From the NCBI RefSeq assembly GCF_003814815.1, contig NZ_RKQQ01000002.1, forward strand, positions 186,001-250,000: 64,000 nucleotides of DNA, in the 5' to 3' direction. The notes under the pieces were generated by a model, which made no database searches, was not told the DNA's origin, and saw nothing but the letters and a program-made list of their open reading frames with translations. Positions 44,697 through 54,162 of the stretch are shown here, piece after piece. Source of the stretch: Salisediminibacterium halotolerans. Lineage in GTDB: Bacteria > Bacillota > Bacilli > Bacillales > Salisediminibacteriaceae. The translations under genes were made by a program, and so were the position numbers. The number at the start of each line of letters is the position of its first letter. Position 1 is the stretch's first letter.

Positions 44697-47006
44697 ATGA
44701 TCCCCTTGCTCCCCCTTATGATAATGACCTGGATATCCGGGTCATTAGTCGCCTTTTTTGGCTATTCTGCCGCTCCGGTGTTTTTTATGATTGTGTCTGG
44801 TCTAGCTTTCGTTCCGTATCTCCGGGAGCATAAGCGTCTTTCCTTAATGATCGTGCCGTTTATCATTTTTATTTGCGGATTTTTCTATACGGAATGGGAT
44901 ATGACAAGGCAGGGCAGCGCACTGACAGGACAAGAAACGTTCGTTGAGGCGCGCTTGGACGAATCGATGAGTCTTACGTCTTCCGGCCGGCGCTGGTCAG
45001 GTGTATTTGCCACAGAAGATAACGAAAAGATCGCTGTTTTTATAAAGGCAGACGACCAATCGTCGAAAGCCCCGGTGCGCCCCGGTGAAACTTGCCGGTT
45101 TGAAGCGGAATTAACAAAGCCTGATCCGCCTTCCAATCCGTATGGTTTTGATTACGCAGGGTATTTGCTGAGGGAAAATATTTATTGGACGGCAACGGTC
45201 AACCCGGACACCCTCAGCTGTATCGATAAGAATCCAAACATGATGGACAGACTGAAGAGGATGCGTGAAACGGGGATTGAAAAAATGACCTCGGGTAAAT
45301 CAGCCCGGTCGGAGGAGGCAGCGCCTCTGTTAGCGGCGCTTGTCTTCGGTGAGCGTCAGCTTATAGATGAAGCGCGCCTCAATCAATACCAGGCTCTCGG
45401 CGTCATTCATTTACTGGCTGTTTCCGGTTTGCACGTCGCCTTTTTATCGGGGGCGCTTTATTATTTGCTCCTTCGTTTAACATTGACACGGGAACAGGCT
45501 GAAACAGCGTTGTTGGCAACGATGCCGTTATACATTGTTATTGCCGGAGGGGCTCCCTCTGTCACAAGGGCTGTATTGACGTTGATGATTTTTATTGTTT
45601 TTAAAAAACTCGGTTTCCGTATTAAAGGTATTGAAGCTGTCAGTTTAATCGCTGCGCTTCTTCTTTTAAGCGATCCGCAGCTTTTATTGCATATGGGTTT
45701 TCAGCTCTCCTTTCTTACAACCGCGGCGCTGTTAATTTCAAAGAATTGGCTTACGGACGGAAACCGCATACAACAGCTCTTGAAAGTAACCGTTACAGCA
45801 CAAATCGTCAGTGCGCCTGTGTTAATCGCACAAACCTATGAGTTAAGTATCCTCGCTGTCTGTGCTAATGCCGTGATGGTTCCGCTTGTGACACTTATTC
45901 TCTTACCGCTTGCATTCATTATTGCCGGAATAAATGCATTGTTTGGACAATCGCCGGAATGGTTATGGGCGTTAGCTTCTGCAGCGGCGAAGATGATGGA
46001 CTCGTTTCTTGAAATGCTGGCATCTGTTCCTTGGCATGCGGCAGTGCTTGGAGCGCCTGACGAATGGCAGCTGATCCTTTGGCTTTTCGCTGCGAGTCTT
46101 TCCCTTGTATTGATTGAAAGGAAAAAGTACGTTACAGCAATATTGATTTTGACAACGGTATTTTTTGTTCATTTTTTTTCGCCGTTTTTTAATTCGGATG
46201 CGCGGATTACGATGTTGGATGTCGGTCAAGGAGACGCCATTTTGATCGAGCTTCCCCGGCGTGAAGAAATCATTTTAATTGATACAGGCGGTGCGCCGGT
46301 GTTTGACGCAGACGATCCGGAGAAATCCGGCGTTAAAGGTCCCGGCATCAGAGCGATTGAACCCTTTCTTCGCGGCGAGGGAATCCGCCGGATTGATACA
46401 CTTCTTTTAACCCACGGGCATCAAGATCATGTCGGAGATGCTTGCGATGTCAGCAAAACGGTTCGAATCGAACGGGTTCTCTACCCGGCCGTTTTGCCGG
46501 TTTCAGAAACGGGGAAGGAAGCGTTAGCGTGCCTGCAGGAACAAGGTGTTCCGATCGAGCCGGGAAAATACGGGCAAAAGTGGCAAACAGGCAGTTCGTC
46601 TTTTCGGCTGTTAAACCCTCAAGGAGACGAGCTGGAAGAAAACGACCGATCAATCGTTATGGCTGCAGCGATTGAAGACGTGAGATTTTTGTTCACAGGG
46701 GATATTGAGGAAGAAATCGAACAGAGGCTGGTTGAAGATGACGAACCGCTTAAAGCCGATGTTTTAAAGGTCGGCCATCACGGCAGTCTGTCGTCTACTA
46801 CCGAGCCGTTTCTCACAGCAGTTGATCCTTCGGCAGCACTTATTCCGGTCGGGGAAGGAAATCGTTACGGTCACCCGAGTGAAGAAGTTTTAAACAGATT
46901 GACGGATGCTGACGTTGATATTTACAGAACGGATACTGACGGAGCTGTGACTGTTACGGTTAAAGACGGGCGTTTTCAGGCGGAAACATACCTCGAAACA
47001 AAATAA
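44697..47006 (+). CDS. comEC: Competence DNA-uptake channel ComEC/Rec2
   Basis: ComEC forms the membrane pore for single-stranded DNA uptake. The 769-residue product has N-terminal helices and an OB-like external domain (about 60-180), the Competence membrane domain (about 220-490; VIHLLAVSGLHVAFLSG) and a C-terminal metallo-beta-lactamase domain (about 500-760) with LLTHGHQDHVGD and VGHHGSLSS, probably the nuclease that degrades the second strand. It appears intact, so DNA uptake may be functional. Its terminator is duplicated around element copy E. Confidence 0.95.
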   Translation: MIPLLPLMIMTWISGSLVAFFGYSAAPVFFMIVSGLAFVPYLREHKRLSLMIVPFIIFICGFFYTEWDMTRQGSALTGQETFVEARLDESMSLTSSGRRWSGVFATEDNEKIAVFIKADDQSSKAPVRPGETCRFEAELTKPDPPSNPYGFDYAGYLLRENIYWTATVNPDTLSCIDKNPNMMDRLKRMRETGIEKMTSGKSARSEEAAPLLAALVFGERQLIDEARLNQYQALGVIHLLAVSGLHVAFLSGALYYLLLRLTLTREQAETALLATMPLYIVIAGGAPSVTRAVLTLMIFIVFKKLGFRIKGIEAVSLIAALLLLSDPQLLLHMGFQLSFLTTAALLISKNWLTDGNRIQQLLKVTVTAQIVSAPVLIAQTYELSILAVCANAVMVPLVTLILLPLAFIIAGINALFGQSPEWLWALASAAAKMMDSFLEMLASVPWHAAVLGAPDEWQLILWLFAASLSLVLIERKKYVTAILILTTVFFVHFFSPFFNSDARITMLDVGQGDAILIELPRREEIILIDTGGAPVFDADDPEKSGVKGPGIRAIEPFLRGEGIRRIDTLLLTHGHQDHVGDACDVSKTVRIERVLYPAVLPVSETGKEALACLQEQGVPIEPGKYGQKWQTGSSSFRLLNPQGDELEENDRSIVMAAAIEDVRFLFTGDIEEEIEQRLVEDDEPLKADVLKVGHHGSLSSTTEPFLTAVDPSAALIPVGEGNRYGHPSEEVLNRLTDADVDIYRTDTDGAVTVTVKDGRFQAETYLETK

Positions 47007-47007
47007 A

Positions 47008-47033
47008 ACTGCGCCTGTAAGCAGGCGCAGTCA
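47008..47033 (+). terminator. Left copy of duplicated terminator (element copy E)
   Basis: ACTGCGCCTGTAAGCAGGCGCAGT hairpin right after the comEC stop codon. Confidence 0.8.
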
Positions 47034-47398
47034 AGGTGTAGACAAACTATTATTTTGACGTAAGTCATGAATCCACTACCCTCCGCTTGCCCCGGGCAAG
47101 GACTCAGCTAGTATTCGGCGGCCTCAGGCCGCCGAATCCGGATCTTCGTCTCTTGCTTTCCCGGAGGCGTCGGAGGAGTGGATGCATGGCTTCTTTTTTA
47201 TCAATACACTCGCTTCAAAAAAGAGGATGACCCAGCATCCCGGCTTTCTCCTGCGGGATAGCGAGACAGACGAGACCCTGCAGGGCATAAGCCCGAAGCG
47301 GCTCGGCGCTCGCCCGCGGAAAGAAGCCGGACGATGCGTCGTCATCCGTTCTTTTTAACATGACATCTAACGATGTCATGACTTTGTCAACACTCTGA
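47031..47398 (+). mobile_element. Terminator-associated miniature element, copy E
   Basis: A 368-base copy with left end TCAAGGTGTAGACAAACT and right end GACTTTGTCAACACTCTGA. Both internal hairpins are present and nearly identical in sequence to copy B. Flanked by two GACTGCGCCTGTAA..AGGCGCAGTC hairpins of about 26 bases that differ at two bases in the loop. Confidence 0.88.
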
Positions 47399-47423
47399 CT
47401 GCGCCTGTAAAAAGGCGCAGTCA
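47398..47423 (-). terminator. Right copy of duplicated terminator (element copy E)
   Basis: ACTGCGCC-TGTAAAAA-GGCGCAGT hairpin, 27 bases past the yqzM stop on the minus strand; it can end the yqzM transcript. Confidence 0.75.
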
Positions 47424-47449
47424 GAGCCGCAGCAGATTAATGCGGGAAC

Positions 47450-47584
47450 TTACCCGACAAAGATTTCAATAATCTGTGCTACGATAAAGATGGTAAAGAA
47501 GAATCCAAAAGGGACAATAAAACCGATCGCACTGTCGATTAAATCATTTTGCTTATACTGGACATCGTGTTCAAATTCATTCAT
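47450..47584 (-). CDS. yqzM: Small membrane protein YqzM
   Basis: A 44-residue product beginning MNEFEHDVQYKQNDLIDSAI, followed by one hydrophobic helix (about 20-42, GFIVPFGFFFTIFIV) and ending EIFVG. Length, the NEFE start and the NDxIDS motif match Bacillus YqzM, which lies at the same place between comEC and holA. GGAGGG lies seven bases before the ATG. Function is unknown; a small single-pass membrane protein. Confidence 0.85.
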   Translation of the reverse strand: MNEFEHDVQYKQNDLIDSAIGFIVPFGFFFTIFIVAQIIEIFVG

Positions 47585-47711
47585 GTCAGATCCCTCCTAT
47601 TACAAGTCCAGTATAATGGAAACTTGAAAAAAAATCTATCCGTAAGGATAATTTCCCGATATGAATTCATGTGATAAACTTAGATCCAGTATGAATAAGG
47701 AAGTGACAACT

Positions 47712-48734
47712 GTGTCGTATATCGATGTTTTAAAGCATATTCAAAATCAGGAAACTGCACCGATCTATCTTCTTTTCGGAACGGAGTCTTACTTAATCGA
47801 AGATGCAGTCGGAAGGATCGTCAATAAAGCTCTTACAAAAGACGAACAGGAATTTAATTTATCCACGTTCGATATGAACGAAACACCGGTGGATGCAGCA
47901 GTAGAAGAAGCTTACACGTTTCCGTTTATGGGCGGAAAGCGGGTTGTGATCTTAAAGAATGCCCATTTTTTAACCGCGCAGAAAAATTCAGCCGCTGTAG
48001 AGCACGATACAGAAAAATTACGCACTTATGCCGAAAACCCGGTAACAGAATCAACCGTGATTATTCAGGCACCTTACGAGAAGTTGGACGAACGGAAAAA
48101 GCTCGTTAAACAAATCAAACAGCAGGCTGTTGTTATGGACGGAAAACCTCTTAATGAAAATGAATTGCGCAGCTGGCTGAAAAGCAAGGGGGAAGAAAAC
48201 GGAGTCACTTTCGCCCAGGGGGCTGATGATCTGTTGCTTCAGCTTACGGGCGGGGATTTAATGGTTTTGGCCTCAGAAGTGTATAAATTATCGTTATACG
48301 CCGGCGAGGAAGGCATCATACAACAAGACGCTGTTGAAGCTTTGACAGCACGGTCATTGGATCAAGATATTTTTGCGCTCGTTGACGGTGTTGTTAAAGG
48401 GCAAACAGAACAAGCAGTCAGCATTTATTATGATTTAATTAAACAAAAAGAAGCGCCGCTTAAAATATTAGCGTTAATGGTCAGGCAGTTTCGCATTCTT
48501 TATCAAGTAAAGCAAATGGCTGAACAAGGATACGGGGAGAAAATGATTGCCGGCCGGTTGAAACTGCATCCTTATGTAGTTAAGCTCGCGCAGCGGCAGA
48601 CGGGCCGATTCAGTGACAGTCAGCTCATGAAAAAAATCGATGAATTGGCCGAACTTGATTTTCGGATAAAAACCGGCCGCGTAAGCGATGAGCTCGGTGT
48701 GGAATTGTTTTTATACGAGTCGAAAAATCATTAA
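47712..48734 (+). CDS. holA: DNA polymerase III delta subunit
   Basis: Delta opens the sliding clamp within the clamp-loader complex. The 340-residue product shows IYLLFGTESYLIEDAV, FPFMGGKRVVILKN, APYEKLDERKKL and the C-terminal helical collar domain (about 220-340; LRLHPYVVKLA-like RLKLHPYVVKLAQRQ). GTG 47712 follows AAGGAAGTG and gives a Bacillus-like N-terminus; an ATG at 47661 would add 17 residues. Confidence 0.93.
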   Translation: MSYIDVLKHIQNQETAPIYLLFGTESYLIEDAVGRIVNKALTKDEQEFNLSTFDMNETPVDAAVEEAYTFPFMGGKRVVILKNAHFLTAQKNSAAVEHDTEKLRTYAENPVTESTVIIQAPYEKLDERKKLVKQIKQQAVVMDGKPLNENELRSWLKSKGEENGVTFAQGADDLLLQLTGGDLMVLASEVYKLSLYAGEEGIIQQDAVEALTARSLDQDIFALVDGVVKGQTEQAVSIYYDLIKQKEAPLKILALMVRQFRILYQVKQMAEQGYGEKMIAGRLKLHPYVVKLAQRQTGRFSDSQLMKKIDELAELDFRIKTGRVSDELGVELFLYESKNH

Positions 48735-48766
48735 AAAAAGCGGCCTCTTTTTGAGGTCGCTTTTTG
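48735..48766 (+). terminator. Bidirectional terminator between holA and rpsT
   Basis: AAAAAGCGGCCTC / GAGGTCGCTTTTT with a five-T loop; A and T tracts on either side allow use from both strands. Confidence 0.9.
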
Positions 48767-48783
48767 CAATGCGATTTTCCGAT

Positions 48784-49050
48784 TTAAGCGCTCAACTCGT
48801 TAAGACGCTTATGCATACGGGATTTTTGACGCGATGCTGTGTTTTTGTGAAAAATACCGCGGTTGACAGCTTTATCAATCTTTTTCACAGCATTGGAAAA
48901 TGCTTCTTTTGCTCCTGCAACGTCGTTTTGATCTGCTTTTTTCTCAAATACCTTCACTGTTGTGCGAAGTTCAGATTTAAACGCAGCGTTTTGCGCACGC
49001 TTCTTTTCGATCGTGCCGACACGCTTGCGGGCCTGTTTAATGTTAGCCAT
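48784..49050 (-). CDS. rpsT: 30S ribosomal protein S20
   Basis: S20 binds 16S rRNA early in 30S assembly. The 88-residue basic helical product begins MANIKQARKRVGTIEKK and ends in KSRMHKRLNELSA. GGAGGTG precedes the ATG on the minus strand. In spore-formers gpr and spoIIP follow next before lepA; here lepA comes directly. Confidence 0.97.
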   Translation of the reverse strand: MANIKQARKRVGTIEKKRAQNAAFKSELRTTVKVFEKKADQNDVAGAKEAFSNAVKKIDKAVNRGIFHKNTASRQKSRMHKRLNELSA

Positions 49051-49124
49051 TTTTCTTCACCTCCTCAAGTAGTTCCGTTGTATCGCCGATCATTTTGTGA
49101 TCTCCTTGGCTTGCAACAATATGG

Positions 49125-49153
49125 ATTTTATCAAATGGGTATGGAAAATGCAA
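49125..49153 (-). promoter_or_regulatory. Sigma-A promoter of rpsT
   Basis: On the minus strand: TTGCAT (49153-49148), a 17-base spacer and TAAAAT (49130-49125). Confidence 0.7.
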
Positions 49154-49216
49154 TCATATTTTCGGGCATAGAGCGATTTCTTAGGAAAAGAATTTGAACA
49201 GAATCGGGAAAATGAA

Positions 49217-49246
49217 TTGTACCATCTGAATGTTTATTGCTATAAT
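49217..49246 (+). promoter_or_regulatory. Sigma-A promoter of lepA
   Basis: TTGTAC (49217-49222), an 18-base spacer and a consensus TATAAT (49241-49246), about 55 bases before lepA. Confidence 0.7.
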
Positions 49247-49301
49247 ACAAGTTAGTGTCTATAAAGACGTTTGAATCGTAACAAACAGGAGTGATGCATT
49301 G

Positions 49302-51128
49302 ATGAACCCCGAACAGCGCATTGAACGTCGGGATCGGATACGTAACTTTTCGATCATCGCCCATATTGATCACGGAAAATCAACATTGGCGGATCGTATT
49401 TTAGAGAAAACAAAAGCATTGACGCAGCGGGAAATGAAAGAACAGATGCTCGATGCGATGGACCTTGAGCGTGAACGCGGAATCACAATCAAGCTGAATG
49501 CTGTCCAGCTGGAGTATAAAGCAAACGACGGCGAGGAATATATATTCCACTTGATCGATACACCGGGACACGTCGATTTTTCATATGAAGTTTCCCGAAG
49601 TTTAGCGGCATGCGAAGGCGCCCTGCTGATCGTCGATGCCGCGCAAGGAATTGAAGCGCAGACATTAGCGAACGTGTACTTAGCGATCGACAACGATTTA
49701 GAAATCATTCCGATTATTAATAAGATTGATTTGCCAAGCGCCGAACCGGAAAGAGTGAAACAAGAAGTTGAAGAGGTTGTCGGCTTGCCGATGGATGATT
49801 GCATCCTTGCCTCTGCTAAGGACGGCGTCGGGATCGACGAAATTTTAGAATCTGTCGTGAAAGATATTCCGGCTCCTGCCGGTGATCCGGAAGCGCCGCT
49901 TCGGGCGATGATTTTCGATTCTGTATACGACCCGTACAGAGGTGTTATTGTCTACTTTCGAATTGTTGAAGGCACAGTCAAGCCGGGTGAAAAAATTCGG
50001 ATGATGGCAACCGAAAAAGAATTTGAAGTGCAAGATATCGGAGTATTCACACCGAAACCTGAAAGTAAAAAAGAATTGAGCGTCGGGGACGTCGGTTATA
50101 TGATTGCCTCGATCAAAAACGTTTCGGACAGCCGCGTCGGCGATACGGTGACGCACGCAAAAAATCCGGCGCCTGAAATGCTCCCGGGCTACCGTAAATT
50201 AAATCCGATGGTCTTTTGCGGTCTTTATCCGGTTGATGCAAACGGTTATACAGCACTTCGGGAAGCGCTGGAACGCCTGGAATTAAATGATGCTTCTTTA
50301 CAATATGAAGCAGAAACGTCACAAGCATTAGGCTTTGGTTTTCGCTGCGGGTTTCTCGGTCTGTTGCACATGGAGATTATTCAAGAACGGATTGAACGCG
50401 AATACGGGATTGACCTGATCACAACGGCTCCAAGTGTTATATACGAAGTCGTCACGACGGATGATGAAGTGCTTGAAATTGATAATCCGTCGCATATGCC
50501 CGACACACAAAAAATCGAGCGGGTCAGCGAGCCGTTTGTAAAAGCAGAAGTTATGACCCCGAATGAATTTGTCGGTCCGGTTATGGAGCTTTGTCAAAAG
50601 AAGCGCGGGCAATATATTGATATGAAATATTTGGATGAAAACCGGGTGAATATCGTTTACAATATCCCGCTTTCGGAAATTGTGTATGACTTCTTTGATA
50701 CATTGAAGTCGAACACACGGGGTTACGCATCCTTTGATTATGAAATTATCGGTTATAAAGAAAGCAACCTCGTTAAGATGGATATTTTGTTAAACGGAGA
50801 AAAGATCGATGCATTATCCGTCATTGTCCACCGCGATTTCGCCTACGAACGCGGAAAAATAATTGTCGATAAACTGCGCGATCTCATTCCGCGCCAGCAA
50901 TTCGAAGTACCTGTTCAAGCAAGTATCGGGCAGAAAATTATCGCGCGTTCAACAATTAAAGCGATGCGGAAAAACGTGCTTGCCAAATGCTACGGCGGCG
51001 ACGTTTCTCGAAAGCGAAAGCTTTTGGAGAAGCAAAAAGAAGGTAAACGGCGGATGAAAAATGTCGGTAACGTAGAAGTGCCGCAAGAAGCATTTATGTC
51101 TGTATTAAGCATGGATGAAAATAAGTGA
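49302..51128 (+). CDS. lepA: Elongation factor 4 (LepA)
   Basis: LepA is a ribosome-associated translational GTPase. The 608-residue product has G1 AHIDHGKST, the switch motif RGITIK, G3 DTPGHVDF and G4 NKIDLP, the EF-G-like domains II, III and V, and the LepA-specific C-terminal domain with [19 protein letters not shown] 49302 is preferred, with TTG 49299 as a close alternative after AGGAG. Confidence 0.97.
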   Translation: MNPEQRIERRDRIRNFSIIAHIDHGKSTLADRILEKTKALTQREMKEQMLDAMDLERERGITIKLNAVQLEYKANDGEEYIFHLIDTPGHVDFSYEVSRSLAACEGALLIVDAAQGIEAQTLANVYLAIDNDLEIIPIINKIDLPSAEPERVKQEVEEVVGLPMDDCILASAKDGVGIDEILESVVKDIPAPAGDPEAPLRAMIFDSVYDPYRGVIVYFRIVEGTVKPGEKIRMMATEKEFEVQDIGVFTPKPESKKELSVGDVGYMIASIKNVSDSRVGDTVTHAKNPAPEMLPGYRKLNPMVFCGLYPVDANGYTALREALERLELNDASLQYEAETSQALGFGFRCGFLGLLHMEIIQERIEREYGIDLITTAPSVIYEVVTTDDEVLEIDNPSHMPDTQKIERVSEPFVKAEVMTPNEFVGPVMELCQKKRGQYIDMKYLDENRVNIVYNIPLSEIVYDFFDTLKSNTRGYASFDYEIIGYKESNLVKMDILLNGEKIDALSVIVHRDFAYERGKIIVDKLRDLIPRQQFEVPVQASIGQKIIARSTIKAMRKNVLAKCYGGDVSRKRKLLEKQKEGKRRMKNVGNVEVPQEAFMSVLSMDENK

Positions 51129-51187
51129 TGTGTCAGGCCGCAGCCCATCTGCGGCCTGTTAAACGTTCAGATCAAAGGGGGATATAG

Positions 51188-52327
51188 ATGCCGCGGGCGA
51201 TTTATTTACACGTGCCGTTTTGCGAGCAGATTTGTCATTATTGTGATTTTAATAAGTTCTTTTTAAAAAATCAGCCGATCGATGAATACATTGATGACGT
51301 ATTAACAGAGATGGCACGTACCGTTGAGGCTGTGCCGCCTGAAGGACCGATCGAAAGCATTTATGTCGGCGGAGGTACGCCGACCTCATTAAGTTCGGCG
51401 CAGCTGAAGCGCCTTCTGCTCGGTTTGCGCAATTACTTCCCGATTTCTCCGGAAGCAGAATGGACAGTAGAAGTTAATCCGGGCAGCGCTGATCAGGAGA
51501 AACTGCAAATGATGTCCGCAGCCGGTGTTAACCGTCTTAGTATCGGCGCACAAACTTTTGACAGTCAGCTGCTGCAAACAATCAATCGGGACCATCAGCC
51601 TGGAGATGTGCTCGAACAAATCCTGTTGGCCCGTCAATCCGGGATTACAAATATCTCTGTTGATATGATGTACGCTTTGCCCGGCCAGACGATGGAACAC
51701 TGGGATGATTCATTAAACGAACTGTTGCAGCTTCCTGTCACTCATGTCAGTGCTTATGCGCTTAAAATCGAAGCGAAGACTGTTTTTTATCAAATGTGGC
51801 GTAAAGGTCAGCTCAGTTTGCCCGAAGAGGAATTCGAAGCGCTAATGTACGAACGAATGCGTTCGGTTTTAAGCGAGGCCGGTCTGAATCAGTATGAGAT
51901 CAGCAATTTCGCTGTCCCCGGATACGAAAGTTCTCATAACCGAGTGTATTGGCAAAATAAGGAGTATTACGGCCTTGGAGCAGGTGCGCACGGCTATACA
52001 GCCGGTGTCCGCACAGTGAACCACGGCCCGCTTCCTAAATACATGCGTGCGATTGCCGAGGGGGAGTTTCCGTACTTGGAAACTCACCGTGTAACAAAGG
52101 AAGAACAGATGGAAGAATTCATGTTTATGGGGCTGCGCATGCGAAGCGGTGTATCGCGGAGTGAGTTTTTTGAGCGTTATAACATCGATGTAGACGATGC
52201 CTTTCCTGAAATTGTACCGGGGCTGTTTGAGCGCGGTTTGCTCAATGAAGAAGAAGGGCGGTTGTTTTTAACGGAAGACGGACTTTTGCTCGGAAATGAA
52301 GTGTTTGAAAAATTTCTGCTCGGGTAA
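51188..52327 (+). CDS. hemW: Heme chaperone HemW (HemN-like radical SAM protein)
   Basis: The 379-residue product is a radical SAM protein with CX3CX2C in PFCEQICHYCDFNKFF and the SAM motif YVGGGTPTSL. The residue pattern after the cluster (CDFNKF rather than CxC) marks HemW, which binds and delivers heme, rather than true coproporphyrinogen oxidase HemN. The C-terminal HemN domain spans about 300-375. Located between lepA and hrcA as in Bacillus. Confidence 0.93.
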   Translation: MPRAIYLHVPFCEQICHYCDFNKFFLKNQPIDEYIDDVLTEMARTVEAVPPEGPIESIYVGGGTPTSLSSAQLKRLLLGLRNYFPISPEAEWTVEVNPGSADQEKLQMMSAAGVNRLSIGAQTFDSQLLQTINRDHQPGDVLEQILLARQSGITNISVDMMYALPGQTMEHWDDSLNELLQLPVTHVSAYALKIEAKTVFYQMWRKGQLSLPEEEFEALMYERMRSVLSEAGLNQYEISNFAVPGYESSHNRVYWQNKEYYGLGAGAHGYTAGVRTVNHGPLPKYMRAIAEGEFPYLETHRVTKEEQMEEFMFMGLRMRSGVSRSEFFERYNIDVDDAFPEIVPGLFERGLLNEEEGRLFLTEDGLLLGNEVFEKFLLG

Positions 52328-52373
52328 ACCCGTAAAAGGCTGTTTATGCTTTGAAAATAATTCACGTTTAAAG

Positions 52374-52441
52374 TTGACAAAAAGAATCCTTCTTTGATAA
52401 TTTATAAACTAGATTTAGCACTCAAAGAAACCGAGTGCTAA
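52374..52441 (+). promoter_or_regulatory. Heat-shock promoter with CIRCE operator
   Basis: TTGACA (52374-52379), a 16-base spacer and GATAAT (52396-52401), followed at 52415-52441 by a perfect CIRCE: TTAGCACTC, nine bases, GAGTGCTAA. HrcA binds this operator, so the hrcA-grpE-dnaK-dnaJ operon is self-repressed until heat shock. Confidence 0.95.
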
Positions 52442-52456
52442 CAGGAGGGGTTGCAT

Positions 52457-53485
52457 ATGTTGACAGAACGTCAAATGCTGATTTTGAAGGCCATTGTCGA
52501 TGACTATGTAACAAATGCGGAGCCCGTTGGTTCCCGCAGTATATCGAAACGGAGCAATGTCAGCTACAGCCCGGCAACGATCCGCAATGAAATGTCGGAT
52601 CTAGAAGAGCTGGGTTTTTTGGAGAAAACGCACAGTTCTTCAGGACGGATACCGTCACAAAAAGGTTATCGGCACTATGTTGACCATTTGCTGTCCCCTT
52701 CATTGGTCACCAAAAAAGAAGCTGAGAACATTCAAGAAGTATTGGAAGACCGGTTCGCTGAGCTTGAGGAAGTTGTCAAACAATCAGCTAAAGTGCTGTC
52801 TGACTTGACGAGTTATACATCAATCGTTCTCGGGCCGGAAGTTTTTGAATCGACGCTGAAGCAAATTCAGCTCATACCGATTTCGGATAATCAGGCGGTT
52901 GCCATTATCGTCACTGATACCGGTCACGTTGAAAATCAAACTGTGTATTTCCCGCATAAATTATCGTCGGAAGAGCTGGAGAAAGTAGTAAAAATATTAA
53001 ATGACCGGCTATACGGCGTTCCGCTTTATAAACTGCAGCAGGCGCTGCGCACTGAAGTGGCAAATGTGATGAAGAAGTATGTCGATCGTTACGATCAGAT
53101 ATTGGAAGTTTTTAAAGAGATCTTTCGCCATCACCATAATGATAAAGTTTATTACAGCGGAAAAACGAACATTCTCAGCCAGCCCGAATTTAATGATGTC
53201 GATCGTGTGCGGGATATCTTGAACATTTTTGAGGAAGATGAATTGGTATCGAAATTGTTCCGGTCGGAAGAAAAGGGCTTAAAAATCCGCATCGGTGAAG
53301 AGAACCGTTTTGCGCCGTTTGATGATTGCACAGTCATAACGGCCACGTATTCGGCAGACGGCAAACAGCTCGGGACGGTCGGAATTTTGGGGCCGACACG
53401 TATGGAATATCCGCGTGTCATCAGCTTGATGGATTATTTAACACGCGATTTATCCAGGCTCTTGTCAAATCGCTACAGCAAGTAG
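52457..53485 (+). CDS. hrcA: Heat-inducible repressor HrcA
   Basis: HrcA binds CIRCE and represses chaperone genes. The 342-residue product has an N-terminal winged helix (about 1-75; EPVGSRSISKRSNVSYSPAT, MSDLEELGFLEKTHSSSGRI) and a GAF-like dimer domain. ATG 52457 is chosen for its six-base spacing from AGGAGGGG and its standard MLTERQ start. Its own promoter bears CIRCE. Confidence 0.96.
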   Translation: MLTERQMLILKAIVDDYVTNAEPVGSRSISKRSNVSYSPATIRNEMSDLEELGFLEKTHSSSGRIPSQKGYRHYVDHLLSPSLVTKKEAENIQEVLEDRFAELEEVVKQSAKVLSDLTSYTSIVLGPEVFESTLKQIQLIPISDNQAVAIIVTDTGHVENQTVYFPHKLSSEELEKVVKILNDRLYGVPLYKLQQALRTEVANVMKKYVDRYDQILEVFKEIFRHHHNDKVYYSGKTNILSQPEFNDVDRVRDILNIFEEDELVSKLFRSEEKGLKIRIGEENRFAPFDDCTVITATYSADGKQLGTVGILGPTRMEYPRVISLMDYLTRDLSRLLSNRYSK

Positions 53486-53514
53486 TATGAAGTTTGTATA
53501 AGGAGGTGAGATGG

Positions 53515-54123
53515 GTGAACAACGATAAAAAACACGCAGCAGAAGAAAAAGTGCATGAAGAAGAAAATAACGAAACAGTCCATGCAACCGATGAAGCAAT
53601 TGAAGAGAGTGATCCCGTTTCAGATGAGGCAAGTGAAAAAACGGCGGAAAACACCGATGATGAGTGGGTTCCAAAGTCCGAATTGGAGGATCTGGGCGTG
53701 AAGCTCAAAGAAATGGAAGAAAAACTCCTTCGGGTTCAGGCGGATTATGATAACTTCCGGCGCCGGACGAAACAAGAAAAAGAAGCGGCGGCGAAGTATA
53801 GATCGCAAAATCTTGCAGAGAGTCTTCTCCCTGTAATTGATAATTTTGAGCGGGCGATGATGATAACGCCGAAAGCAGAAGAAACGCAGAGCCTTCTAAA
53901 AGGTGTGCAAATGGTTTACAATCAGCTGCTTGAAGCGTTGGAAAAAGAAGGCGTTACCCCGATTGCTTCCGTAGGCGAGCCGTTTGACCCGCATTATCAT
54001 CAAGCAGTAATGCAGGAAGAATCTGCAGAATACGATTCAAATATTGTTATCGAGGAAATGCAAAAAGGTTATCGTTTAAACGACCGGGTCCTGCGCCCGG
54101 CGATGGTTAAAGTCAGCGCATAA
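53515..54123 (+). CDS. grpE: Nucleotide exchange factor GrpE
   Basis: GrpE releases ADP from DnaK. The 202-residue product has a long acidic disordered N-terminus (about 1-50), a coiled coil (about 52-85; QADYDNFRRRTKQEKE) and the C-terminal beta domain ending in MQKGYRLNDRVLRPAMVKV. GTG 53515 follows AAGGAGGTGAG. Confidence 0.95.
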   Translation: MNNDKKHAAEEKVHEEENNETVHATDEAIEESDPVSDEASEKTAENTDDEWVPKSELEDLGVKLKEMEEKLLRVQADYDNFRRRTKQEKEAAAKYRSQNLAESLLPVIDNFERAMMITPKAEETQSLLKGVQMVYNQLLEALEKEGVTPIASVGEPFDPHYHQAVMQEESAEYDSNIVIEEMQKGYRLNDRVLRPAMVKVSA

Positions 54124-54162
54124 CATCGAAACAATGAAACAACAATTTAGGAGGAATCAGTC

